Assembly: GCF_019880385.1 (NCBI RefSeq)
Contig: NZ_CP082273.1
Coordinates: 1,426,001 to 1,490,000, forward strand
Origin: Nocardioides coralli
GTDB taxonomy: Bacteria > Actinomycetota > Actinomycetes > Propionibacteriales > Nocardioidaceae
DNA: 64,000 nt
Reading direction: 5' to 3'
The translations under genes were made by a program, and so were the position numbers. Under the pieces are notes generated by a model, which saw nothing but the letters and a program-made list of their open reading frames with translations, had not been told where the DNA came from and made no database searches. This document shows, piece after piece, positions 1 to 7,822 of the stretch. Numbering within the stretch: position 1 is the stretch's first letter; every line of letters starts with the position of its first letter.

Positions 1-1278
1 GAGGCCGTCCGCGGCGAGGACGCCGACGTCCTGCCGGGTCTCACCGAGCAGGCCGAGCGCCGGGCCGAGGTCGAGGCAGCGCTTGCCGCGATGCCACCGG
101 CGGACCGGGCGGCGCTGGTGCTCCGCGACCTGGCCGAGCTCGCCGACGAGCAGGTGGCCGCCGTCCTCGGCGAGCGCCCCCGGGTGGACGGACCGAGCAC
201 CGAAGACGTGCGGTTCGCCGCCGGCGCGGTGCCTGTCGCCTCCGTCCATGCCGACGACGTGCGCGACCGGCTCCGCGCCCGGCGCCGCCGTGCCTGGCGA
301 CGCGGCGTCGGGACCGTCGCCGCCCTCGGTCTGGTCCTGGCGGCCGTCGTCTGGTGGACCGGCCGCCCGGAGGGGATGGGCGAGGTCCGCCCCGCCACCA
401 ACCCGCTGCCGGTGCCCTGGTACGCCGACGGCGTGCTCCACCTGGCCGAGGTGGAGGTCGACCTGGACGGCGTACGCCGGCTGGTGGTCGTGCCCGACGG
501 CGTGGTGCTGAGCGACGAGGACGGTGACGTCGTCATGGTCGACGAGGCCGGCGTCCAGCAGCAGATCGGCGACACCGTCCCGGACTCGCCGCTGGTTGCC
601 GAGGCCGAGACGGGGTGGGTCGGGTGGGCCGACCCCGGCACCGGCACCCCGGAGCTCGTCGTGCACGACACCACCCGGGCCCGCGAGATCGGCCGTCGCT
701 CCCTCGCCGTCCCGGGCGCGGGCAACGGCCAGCCCGTGGGGGACGACCGGCCGATCGCGATCGACGACGGGCGCGTCTACTTCGACGCCGACGACACGGT
801 GTTCGCCTGGGAACCCCTGAAGACCAACGCGGCCTTCGGAATCGCCGGGACGCTCGTCGACGCCGCGAGCGGGTCCCGGCTGGTCGGGCACGCCGAGGGG
901 CTGCTGGTGAAGTCGAGCGCCTTCTCCGTCGGCACGCTCGTCCCCGCCGTCGAGGGGAGCCTGACCCGGGACGGCCGCTACGCCTTCGCCCGCGACGAGT
1001 TCGCCGAGATGGTCGTCTACGACGTCATGACGGGTCAACCGATCGAGCGGATGTACTCGCCCAGCGACGTCGCCGTCTCCTGGGGGTACGTCGACGACGG
1101 CAGCTTCCTCTTCGCGGTGCTCCACAAGCTGCAGGACAAGACCTACCAGGACACCCTCCAGATGCCCTCGGAGGGTGAGTACCGCATCTACCACTGCGAC
1201 CCGCTGCGCGCCGACCCGTGCGAGAAGATCGCCGAGGTCGACGGCGACCTCCCGGAACCGCCGATCATCGCCCGGTGA
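1..1278 (+). CDS. Sigma-70 region 4-like membrane protein (5' partial)
   Basis: The frame is open from base 1, so the N-terminus lies outside the window. Residues encoded around 70-170 (LAAMPPADRAALVLRDLAEL, then an EQVAAVLG-type stretch) look like the helix-turn-helix of sigma-70 region 4. A basic stretch (RARRRRAWRR) and one hydrophobic segment at about 307-362 follow. The remaining 300 residues are probably extracytoplasmic, with repeated short beta-type motifs (VVVPDGVVLSDEDGDVV, DDGRVYFDADDTVFAW) that could form a propeller. The order cytoplasmic DNA-binding region, membrane helix, outer domain suggests an ECF-like factor fused to its own sensor or anti-sigma part; that is inference. The protein ends 29 bases before phzF. 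Confidence 0.6.
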   Translation, partial: EAVRGEDADVLPGLTEQAERRAEVEAALAAMPPADRAALVLRDLAELADEQVAAVLGERPRVDGPSTEDVRFAAGAVPVASVHADDVRDRLRARRRRAWRRGVGTVAALGLVLAAVVWWTGRPEGMGEVRPATNPLPVPWYADGVLHLAEVEVDLDGVRRLVVVPDGVVLSDEDGDVVMVDEAGVQQQIGDTVPDSPLVAEAETGWVGWADPGTGTPELVVHDTTRAREIGRRSLAVPGAGNGQPVGDDRPIAIDDGRVYFDADDTVFAWEPLKTNAAFGIAGTLVDAASGSRLVGHAEGLLVKSSAFSVGTLVPAVEGSLTRDGRYAFARDEFAEMVVYDVMTGQPIERMYSPSDVAVSWGYVDDGSFLFAVLHKLQDKTYQDTLQMPSEGEYRIYHCDPLRADPCEKIAEVDGDLPEPPIIAR

Positions 1279-1295
1279 GCAGCAGCCGTCAGCAG

Positions 1296-1301
1296 TAGGG
1301 T
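1296..1301 (+). promoter_or_regulatory. Candidate -10 box of a leaderless promoter (phzF-like gene)
   Basis: TAGGGT lies 6 bases before the GTG start at 1308. TANNNT with 6-7 bases to the start codon is the usual layout of actinobacterial leaderless genes, where transcription begins at the start codon. No clear -35 is seen. Confidence 0.45.
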
Positions 1302-1307
1302 CGACGG

Positions 1308-2138
1308 GTGCGCTACTTCCGCCAGGTGGACGTGTTCGGTGGCCAGCGGCTGGGCGGCAACCCGGTCGCCGTGGTGCACGACGCCGACGGGCTCGACGAC
1401 GACCTGCTGCAGGACTTCGCCCGCTGGACCAACCTGAGCGAGACGACCTTCCTGCTGCCGCCGACCAGCCCGGACGCGGACTACCGGCTGCGGATCTTCA
1501 CCCCCGCCGAGGAGCTGCCCTTCGCGGGGCACCCCACCCTCGGCTCGGCGCACGCGTGGCTGGAGGCCGGTGGCGAGCCCCGCGGCGGTGACCGGCTGGT
1601 GCAGGAGTGCGGCGCGGGCCTGGTGACCGTGCGGCGTACTGGCTCCCGCCTGGCCTTCGCCGCACCCCCGCTGGTGCGCTCCGGCGCGGTCGCGGACGAC
1701 GACCGGGCCCGGCTCGTGCGGGCGCTGCGCATCGCCGACGACGACGTCGTCGACCTCGCCTGGGTCGACAACGGACCCGGCTGGGTGGCCGTCCTGCTCC
1801 GTGACGCCGAGACGGTGCTCTCCCTCGACCCGGACTGGTCGGCCCTGGTCGGGATGGACGTCGGTGTGGTGGGCCCGCGCGAGGGCGGCGACACCGCGTG
1901 CGAGGTGCGCGCCTTCTGCCCCGGGATGGGGATCCCGGAGGACCCGGTCACCGGCTCCCTCAACGCCGGCATCGGCATGTGGCTGGCAGGCACCGTCCTG
2001 CCGACGGCGTACGTCGCCGCCCAGGGGACCGCGATCGGCCGCACGGGCCGGGTCCACGTCGCACGCGAGGGCGACGAGGTGTGGGTGGGCGGGGACACCA
2101 CGACCGTGCTCCACGGCCAGGTGTCGTTGACGCCGTAG
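1308..2138 (+). CDS. PhzF family isomerase/epimerase
   Basis: This 276-residue protein starts with the PhzF signature: VDVFGGQRLGGNPVAVV, followed by NLSETTFLLPP with the conserved catalytic-type glutamate, and TPAEELPFAGHPTLGSAHAWL. The C-terminal half carries CPGMGIPEDPVTGSLNAGIG, the second conserved half-site of the diaminopimelate-epimerase fold. Family members catalyse proton-transfer isomerisations, as PhzF does in phenazine synthesis. No phenazine genes are nearby, so the substrate is unknown. The start is GTG and no Shine-Dalgarno sequence is visible; a leaderless start fits the TAGGGT box just upstream. Its TAG stop lies inside the putative -10 box of thyA. Confidence 0.9.
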   Translation: MRYFRQVDVFGGQRLGGNPVAVVHDADGLDDDLLQDFARWTNLSETTFLLPPTSPDADYRLRIFTPAEELPFAGHPTLGSAHAWLEAGGEPRGGDRLVQECGAGLVTVRRTGSRLAFAAPPLVRSGAVADDDRARLVRALRIADDDVVDLAWVDNGPGWVAVLLRDAETVLSLDPDWSALVGMDVGVVGPREGGDTACEVRAFCPGMGIPEDPVTGSLNAGIGMWLAGTVLPTAYVAAQGTAIGRTGRVHVAREGDEVWVGGDTTTVLHGQVSLTP

Positions 2139-2141
2139 GCT
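2136..2141 (+). promoter_or_regulatory. thyA leaderless -10 box overlapping the phzF stop codon
   Basis: TAGGCT is 6 bases upstream of the thyA GTG at 2148, and its first three bases are the TAG stop of the preceding gene. thyA could therefore be transcribed independently although only 9 bases separate the genes. Confidence 0.5.
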
Positions 2142-2147
2142 GCAGCC

Positions 2148-2942
2148 GTGCAGCAGTACCTCGACCTCCTCCAGCGTGTCCTCGACGAGGGTGTCGACAA
2201 GGGCGACCGCACCGGCACCGGCACCTCCTCGGTCTTCGGCCACCAGATGCGGTTCGACCTGACCGAGGGCTTCCCGCTGGTGACCACCAAGAAGATCCAC
2301 ACCCGCTCGGTGTTCGGCGAGCTGCTGTGGTTCCTGCGCGGCGACACCAACGTGAAGTGGCTCCAGGACCGCGGCATCACCATCTGGGACGAGTGGGCCG
2401 ACGACGACGGTGACCTCGGTCCCGTCTACGGCTACCAGTGGCGCTCGTGGCCCGCGCCGGACGGCCGTCACGTCGACCAGGTCCAGCAGGTGATCGAGCA
2501 GATCCGCCGAGACCCCGACAGCCGCCGCCACATCGTCAGCGCCTGGAACGTCGCGGACATCCCGCAGATGGCGCTGGCGCCGTGCCACGCGTTCTTCCAG
2601 TTCTACGTCGCGCAGGGGCGGCTGTCGTGCCAGCTCTACCAGCGCAGCGCCGACGTCTTCCTCGGCGTGCCCTTCAACATCGCCTCCTACGCGCTGCTGA
2701 CCCACATGGTCGCGCAGGTGACGGGGCTCGAGGTCGGCGACTTCGTGCACACGCTGGGCGACGCCCACCTCTACAGCAACCACGTCGACCAGGCGCGGCT
2801 GCAGCTGACGCGCGAGCCGCGACCGCTGCCGCGGCTGGTGCTCGACCCCGCGGTCACGGAGATCGACGCCTTCGACCTCGACCACATCGGTGTCGAGGGC
2901 TACGACCCCCACCCCGGCATCAAGGCACCCATCGCCGTATGA
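2148..2942 (+). CDS. thyA: Thymidylate synthase
   Basis: ThyA makes dTMP from dUMP using methylene-tetrahydrofolate and releases dihydrofolate. The 264-residue length equals that of E. coli ThyA. Visible landmarks are [11 protein letters not shown] near the N-terminus, [30 protein letters not shown] with the nucleophile Cys146, [20 protein letters not shown], and the C-terminal KAPIAV. The GTG start has a leaderless-type -10 just upstream. The stop TGA overlaps the folA start as ATGA, so the enzyme that makes dihydrofolate is translationally coupled to the one that recycles it. Confidence 0.97.
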   Translation: MQQYLDLLQRVLDEGVDKGDRTGTGTSSVFGHQMRFDLTEGFPLVTTKKIHTRSVFGELLWFLRGDTNVKWLQDRGITIWDEWADDDGDLGPVYGYQWRSWPAPDGRHVDQVQQVIEQIRRDPDSRRHIVSAWNVADIPQMALAPCHAFFQFYVAQGRLSCQLYQRSADVFLGVPFNIASYALLTHMVAQVTGLEVGDFVHTLGDAHLYSNHVDQARLQLTREPRPLPRLVLDPAVTEIDAFDLDHIGVEGYDPHPGIKAPIAV

Positions 2943-3424
2943 GCCCGTCCGACCGGCGGGTCGTCGCCGTCGCGGCGTACGCCGAGAACCGGGTGATCGG
3001 CGACCACGGCCGGATCCCGTGGCACATCCCGGACGACTTCGCCCACTTCAAGTCCCTCACGCTCGGTCACACCCTGGTGATGGGCCGGCTCACCTTCGAC
3101 TCGATCGGCAGGCCGCTGCCGGGCCGACGCACGATCGTGGTCACCCGCAGCCCCGACTGGGGGGCGGAGGGGGTCGAGGTCGTCCACTCGGTGCCCGACG
3201 CGCTCGAGCTCGCGGCGACCTACGACGGCGACACGATCGTGTCGGGAGGGACCCAGATCTACGCGGCTGCGATGCCGGCGCTCACCCACCAGGTGCTGAC
3301 CGAGGTGCACCGCGTCGTCGACGGCGACGCCCACTACCCGGAGTTCGACCTGTCCGAGTGGCGGGAGACGCGACGCGTCAGCCGGCCCGACCTCGACTGG
3401 GTCTGGTGGGAACGCACCCGCTGA
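2939..3424 (+). CDS. folA: Dihydrofolate reductase
   Basis: This 161-residue protein reduces dihydrofolate to tetrahydrofolate with NADPH. It shows the DHFR pattern: [31 protein letters not shown] (active-site Asp in the IPDDF motif), [19 protein letters not shown], and the nucleotide-binding [13 protein letters not shown]. The ATG at 2939 overlaps the thyA stop and gives the standard N-terminus; longer in-frame starts run into thyA and are rejected. It converges on the CHAP gene with 42 bases between stops. Confidence 0.96.
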   Translation: MSPSDRRVVAVAAYAENRVIGDHGRIPWHIPDDFAHFKSLTLGHTLVMGRLTFDSIGRPLPGRRTIVVTRSPDWGAEGVEVVHSVPDALELAATYDGDTIVSGGTQIYAAAMPALTHQVLTEVHRVVDGDAHYPEFDLSEWRETRRVSRPDLDWVWWERTR

Positions 3425-3466
3425 CCGACGCCCCGAAGGGACGCAGGTCCGGGCGCAGGGCTCCGC

Positions 3467-5044
3467 TCAACGGCGGACGACCAGGCGGCACTCCTCGCCG
3501 ACCGCGCACAGCACCGGCCCGTTCTTGCGAACGCCCCAGCGACCGTGACCGACGCCGCGACCGTTGCTGACGCCCCGGCCCCAGGTGAGCCGGTCCTCGT
3601 CGAGGACGGTGCAGGTCGGGCGTCCCGCGGCGACCCGGCAGAAGGCGACCCCTCGGCCGGTGGCGAGGAAGGCACGGGAGTGCACGTCGCCGGCGGTGGC
3701 GTGCAGCGTGCGGCGCTGCTTGGCCCAACCGCGTTCGGTGAGCACCTGGCAGCCCGCCTTGCCGTTCACCACCGCACAGCGGGCGGGACCGGTGCTCGAG
3801 GCGACCCACACGGCCGACGGGGGAGTCGCCCGGGGTCGGCTGACCTGGTCGAAGCCCCAGCTGAGCGTCGCCAGGTCGAAGGCCGTGCACGCGTCGCGGT
3901 TGCCCCGGAACTGGCGGCAGAACCAGATCGTCGCCTCGCCGTCGCCGACGAAGGCCCGCGTGCCGAGGACCCCGCGTTCGACGGGGCGCCCGGTGCGGAC
4001 GACGCGCCACCCGTCCAGCGTGCGCACCCGGCACCCGACCTGCTGGCCGCGGCTGGCGGCCAGCCGACCGCACAGCACGGGGCCCGAGCCGGTGTCGACC
4101 TCGGTGGCCCGCAGGAACGGCCCGGGCCGGACGGGCCGGTCCTGGCTGACCCCGGCGGCGGCAGGCTTGGAGACGTTGCCGGCGGCGTCGTGGGCGCGCA
4201 CGGTGTAGCGGTAGTTCTGGCCGGCCGAGGCGGTCCGGTCGACGTACGCCGGCTCGGTGGTCTCCGCGAGGGGCACACCGTTGCGGAGCACCCGGTAGCC
4301 GGCGACCCCGACGTCGTCGGCGGAGGCCTTCCACCGGAGCGTCACGCCGCGGTCGACGTGGCTGGCCGCGACCGGCCGCGGGCGCTGCGGAGCCGTGACG
4401 TCCACCGGCACCACGTCGGCCACGTGGATGAACTTGTCGGGCCAGCCGGCACCACCGGGGTAGACCGTCACGACGTGGAAGCCGTTGTGGCCGTCGGTGT
4501 TCATCTCCGAGATGACGATGCTGCCGTCGCTGTTGACCTCTTCGACGTAGGAGACGTGGCCTCGGGCATACCACCCGATCGACCCGCTGGCGGGCACCTT
4601 GTTGCGCAGGTACCCGGTCTTCTTCGCCGCCTTCGCCCAGTCGCGGGCGTTGCCCCAGTGGGCCCCGTCGAAGTAGTTGTGGAAGTGGACCCCGTTGCGC
4701 TGGGCGAGCCGGAAGGCGACCCAGGAGGTGCACTGGCCCTGGAAGTAGCCACGGCCGTCGTTGACGCAGCCGCTGCTCGACACGTCCCCCTCGTAGCAGT
4801 CAGGCGCCGCCGGCCAGGGGTAGCCGAAGGTGTCGTGGGCCAGGTTGGTGCCGGGGGTACCGGTCCACACCGGTTCCTTGTCCTTCTTGCCGCCGCCGGC
4901 CACGGGCTTCGCCGAGGCGCCGTGCCCCTTCGACCCGCCGGGCGCTGCGGACAGGGGACCGGCGGCCGTCATCATCGTGGCCACCACGACGACTGAGGCC
5001 AGCAGCACGCGCCAGGCACGGACGCGTTCGCCCACGATCGACAC
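3467..5044 (-). CDS. Secreted CHAP-domain hydrolase with fibronectin type III domain
   Basis: This 525-residue protein begins with a signal peptide (basic start, hydrophobic core VLLASVVVVATMM, AAP cleavage region near residue 34). A CHAP amidase/peptidase domain covers about 65-195, with Cys105 in GQCTSWVAFRLAQ and His163 in ARGHVSYVEEV as the expected catalytic pair. A fibronectin type III domain follows at about 215-300 (RGVTLRWKASADDVGVAGYR). The last 220 residues contain about ten cysteines in short repeated blocks (GPVLCGRLAASRGQQVGCRV, TIWFCRQFRGNRDACTAF), probably a disulfide-bonded wall-binding region. Likely role is peptidoglycan remodelling outside the cell. GTG start with GGAGGA five bases upstream on the minus strand. 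Confidence 0.87.
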   Translation of the reverse strand: MSIVGERVRAWRVLLASVVVVATMMTAAGPLSAAPGGSKGHGASAKPVAGGGKKDKEPVWTGTPGTNLAHDTFGYPWPAAPDCYEGDVSSSGCVNDGRGYFQGQCTSWVAFRLAQRNGVHFHNYFDGAHWGNARDWAKAAKKTGYLRNKVPASGSIGWYARGHVSYVEEVNSDGSIVISEMNTDGHNGFHVVTVYPGGAGWPDKFIHVADVVPVDVTAPQRPRPVAASHVDRGVTLRWKASADDVGVAGYRVLRNGVPLAETTEPAYVDRTASAGQNYRYTVRAHDAAGNVSKPAAAGVSQDRPVRPGPFLRATEVDTGSGPVLCGRLAASRGQQVGCRVRTLDGWRVVRTGRPVERGVLGTRAFVGDGEATIWFCRQFRGNRDACTAFDLATLSWGFDQVSRPRATPPSAVWVASSTGPARCAVVNGKAGCQVLTERGWAKQRRTLHATAGDVHSRAFLATGRGVAFCRVAAGRPTCTVLDEDRLTWGRGVSNGRGVGHGRWGVRKNGPVLCAVGEECRLVVRR

Positions 5045-5184
5045 CCGATCCTCCAGGAATGCGCCCGGGATACGGGGGACGGGCGCGCGATCATCGTGGA
5101 GTCGGCACCGGGGCGCGCGAGGCGAAACCGCGAAACATGACTCGGACGGACTAGGCCACCCGGGTGAGCCGATACCCTGACCGT
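5045..5184. other. Divergent intergenic region, CHAP hydrolase / dapA
   Basis: This 140-base gap separates divergent starts. On the dapA side it holds the TACCCT box. Near 5120-5136 the heptamer GCGAAAC occurs twice, 8 bases apart, a possible regulator site. I see no ydaO-type riboswitch motif, which often precedes cell-wall hydrolase genes. Confidence 0.35.
5173..5178 (+). promoter_or_regulatory. dapA leaderless -10 box
   Basis: TACCCT sits 6 bases before the ATG at 5185 and argues against the upstream GTG at 5164, which lies before the predicted transcription start. Confidence 0.45.
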
Positions 5185-6087
5185 ATGACGTCTGGCACCA
5201 CCCCCGAGGCCCCCTTCGGACGGATCCTGACGGCGATGGCCACCGCTTTCGGCCCCGACGGCTCGGTCGACCTCGACCAGACCGCGGCCATCGCCGCCCA
5301 CCTCGTCGACCACGGCCACGACGGTGTGGTGGTGAGCGGCACCACGGGGGAGTCGCCGACCACCACGACGGCCGAGAACGGCGAGATCCTCCGGGCCGTC
5401 CGTGACGCGGTCGGCGACCGGGCCGCGGTCGTGGCCGGCGTCGGCACCAACGTGACCGCTCACTCGGTCGAGCTGGCCCGCCAGGCCGCCAAGCTCGGAG
5501 CCGACGGGCTGCTGCTGGTCACCCCCTACTACAGCAAGCCGAGCCAGGGGGGCCTGCGCCACCACTTCACCGAGGTGGCCACCGCCACCGACGTCCCGGT
5601 CATGCTCTACGACGTACCCGGGCGCACCGGCACCGCGATCGCCCTCGACACCTACGAGGCCGTCAAGGAGCTCGCGCCCGTCGTCGCGGTCAAGGACGCG
5701 GTCGGCGACTTCGCTCGCGGTGTGCGCATCATGGAGCTCGGCTACGCCCTCTACTCCGGCGACGACCACGCACACCTCGGCTGGCTGGCCCACGGCGCCG
5801 CGGGGTTCGTGTCGGTGGTCGGCCACGCCTGTGGCCGGGAGCTCGCCTCCCTGGCGGAGGCCTACCTCGCCGGCGACCATGCCGGTGCCCTCGAGACCTA
5901 CCGGCGCCTGCTGCCGGCGATGGACGCCGTGATGGCGGTCCCCAACTACGGCGCGACCACGGCGAAGGCCGCTCTCGAGCTGCTGGGCGTGATCGACAAC
6001 CGGCGGGTGCGCTCGCCGCTGGTCCCGCTCGACGAGACCGAGGTCGAGGCGCTGCGACGCGGCCTCGAGGCCTCACGCCTGCTCTGA
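5185..6087 (+). CDS. dapA: 4-hydroxy-tetrahydrodipicolinate synthase
   Basis: DapA condenses pyruvate with aspartate semialdehyde, the first committed step to diaminopimelate and lysine. The 300-residue chain has the TIM-barrel family marks: GTTGESPTTT near residue 48, YYSKPSQGGL, YDVPGRTGTAI with the catalytic tyrosine, and VVAVKDAVGD with the Schiff-base lysine at position 170. I chose ATG 5185 because a leaderless -10 lies just upstream and this gives the normal N-terminus. The dapA-rnj order is conserved in actinobacteria; rnj starts 26 bases downstream. Confidence 0.95.
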   Translation: MTSGTTPEAPFGRILTAMATAFGPDGSVDLDQTAAIAAHLVDHGHDGVVVSGTTGESPTTTTAENGEILRAVRDAVGDRAAVVAGVGTNVTAHSVELARQAAKLGADGLLLVTPYYSKPSQGGLRHHFTEVATATDVPVMLYDVPGRTGTAIALDTYEAVKELAPVVAVKDAVGDFARGVRIMELGYALYSGDDHAHLGWLAHGAAGFVSVVGHACGRELASLAEAYLAGDHAGALETYRRLLPAMDAVMAVPNYGATTAKAALELLGVIDNRRVRSPLVPLDETEVEALRRGLEASRLL

Positions 6088-6113
6088 CCGCACGACCGAA
6101 CGAAAGCGACTGG

Positions 6114-7805
6114 ATGTCACACCCCCACCCGGAACTGACCGCACCCCCCGAGCTGCCTGCCGGCGGCCTCCGCGTCACCCCCCTCGGGGGGCTGGGCGAG
6201 GTCGGCCGCAACATGACGGTCTTCGAGCACGACGGCCGGCTGCTCGTCGTCGACTGCGGGGTGCTCTTCCCCGAGGAGCACCATCCCGGCGTCGACCTGA
6301 TCCTCCCCGACTTCGAACCCATCCGCGGCCGCCTCGACGACATCGAGGCGCTGGTGCTCACCCACGGCCACGAGGACCACATCGGAGCCACGCCGTTCCT
6401 GCTGCGCGAGCGCGGCGACATCCCGCTCGTCGGGTCCGAGCTCACCCTCGCCCTCCTCGACAGCAAGCTGCGCGAGCACCGGCTGCGCGAGACCGTCCAC
6501 CACAAGGTCCAGGAGGGTGACCGGATCAGCCTCGGGCCCTTCGACCTCGAGTTCGTGGCGGTCAACCACTCGATCCCCGACGCGCTGGCCGTGGTGATCC
6601 GCACGGGTGCCGGGGTGGTCCTCCACACCGGCGACTTCAAGATGGACCAGCTGCCGCTCGACGGGCGGATCACCGACCTGCGGGCCTTCGCGCGGCTCGG
6701 CGAGGAGGGGGTCGACCTCTTCATGGTCGACTCCACCAACGCGGAGGTCCCGGGCTTCACCACCTCCGAGCAGGAGATCGGGCCCGTCCTCGAGCGGGTC
6801 TTCCACGAGAGCAGCCAGCGGATCATCGTGGCCTGCTTCGCCTCCCACGTGCACCGGGTGCAGCAGATCCTCGACGCCGCAGTCGAGCACGGTCGGAAGG
6901 TCGCCTACGTCGGCCGCTCGATGGTGCGCAACATGGGGATCGCCCGCGACCTCGGCTACCTGCGGGTCCCGCCCGGCGTCATGGTCGACGCCAAGGAGCT
7001 CGCGGACCTGCCGCCCGAGCAGCAGGTGCTCGTCTCCACCGGGTCGCAGGGCGAGCCGCTCTCCGCGCTCAGCCGGATCGCCCAGCGCAACCACAACTTC
7101 GTGCACATCGAGGAGGGCGACACCGTGGTGCTCGCCTCCAGCCTCATCCCCGGCAACGAGAACGCGGTCTACCGGGTGATCAACGGACTCTCCCGCTGGG
7201 GCGCCAACGTGGTCCACAAGGGCAACGCCCTCGTCCACGTCAGCGGTCACGCCAGCGCCGGGGAGCTCCTGTACTGCTACAACATCGTCCGACCTCGCAA
7301 CGTCCTCCCCATCCACGGCGAGATCCGGCACATGCTGGCCAACGCGGCCCTGGCGCGGCGTACCGGCATCCCGGCCGACAACGTGGTGATCGCCGAGGAC
7401 GGGGTGGTGGTCGACCTGGTCGACGGACAGGCCCGGATCGCGGGCAAGGTCGACTGCGGCTACGTCTTCGTCGACGGCTCCTCCGTGGGTGACATCACCG
7501 AGTCCGACCTCAAGGACCGGCGAATCCTCGGCGAGGAGGGGTTCATCTCTGTCATCGTTGTTGTTGACTCGGTTACCGGCAAGGTTGCCGGGGGCCCGGA
7601 GATCCATGCCCGGGGGTTCGCGGAGGACGACTCGACCTTCGACGACATCCGGCAGCCGATCATCGACGCCCTCGACCGCGCGGTGGCCGACGGAGTGGAC
7701 GACAACTACCAGCTGCAGCAGACGGTGCGACGGGTCGTCGGCCGGTGGGTCAACAGCACCCACCGCAGGCGGCCGATGATCATCCCCGTGGTCATCGAGG
7801 CCTGA
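6114..7805 (+). CDS. rnj: Ribonuclease J
   Basis: RNase J is a cytoplasmic metallo-beta-lactamase/beta-CASP nuclease with 5' exonuclease and endonuclease activity in rRNA maturation and mRNA decay. The 563-residue protein carries LTHGHEDHIG (H84, H86, D88, H89), VNHSIPDALAV, LHTGDFKMD, VDSTNAEVPGFTTSE, and the beta-CASP segments VSTGSQGEPLSALSRIA and PIHGEIRHM. GAACGAAAG upstream of the ATG is a weak ribosome site. An odd local feature is a cluster of five GTT codons at 7557-7586 followed by a perfect inverted repeat, in a gene that otherwise avoids T-ending codons (see findings). Confidence 0.95.
   Translation: MSHPHPELTAPPELPAGGLRVTPLGGLGEVGRNMTVFEHDGRLLVVDCGVLFPEEHHPGVDLILPDFEPIRGRLDDIEALVLTHGHEDHIGATPFLLRERGDIPLVGSELTLALLDSKLREHRLRETVHHKVQEGDRISLGPFDLEFVAVNHSIPDALAVVIRTGAGVVLHTGDFKMDQLPLDGRITDLRAFARLGEEGVDLFMVDSTNAEVPGFTTSEQEIGPVLERVFHESSQRIIVACFASHVHRVQQILDAAVEHGRKVAYVGRSMVRNMGIARDLGYLRVPPGVMVDAKELADLPPEQQVLVSTGSQGEPLSALSRIAQRNHNFVHIEEGDTVVLASSLIPGNENAVYRVINGLSRWGANVVHKGNALVHVSGHASAGELLYCYNIVRPRNVLPIHGEIRHMLANAALARRTGIPADNVVIAEDGVVVDLVDGQARIAGKVDCGYVFVDGSSVGDITESDLKDRRILGEEGFISVIVVVDSVTGKVAGGPEIHARGFAEDDSTFDDIRQPIIDALDRAVADGVDDNYQLQQTVRRVVGRWVNSTHRRRPMIIPVVIEA
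7557..7591 (+). other. GTT-codon cluster with short inverted repeat inside rnj
   Basis: Codons at 7557, 7560, 7563, 7572 and 7584 are all GTT. At 7576-7591, CCGGCAA-GG-TTGCCGG forms a perfect 7-bp inverted repeat. Synonymous choices here differ sharply from the rest of the gene. Confidence 0.6.
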
Positions 7806-7822
7806 GCGAGGACGGAGATGGG

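Noticed and set aside
5045-5120. ydaO (c-di-AMP) riboswitch before the CHAP hydrolase
   Set aside because: The conserved core of that motif is absent and the leader is too short.
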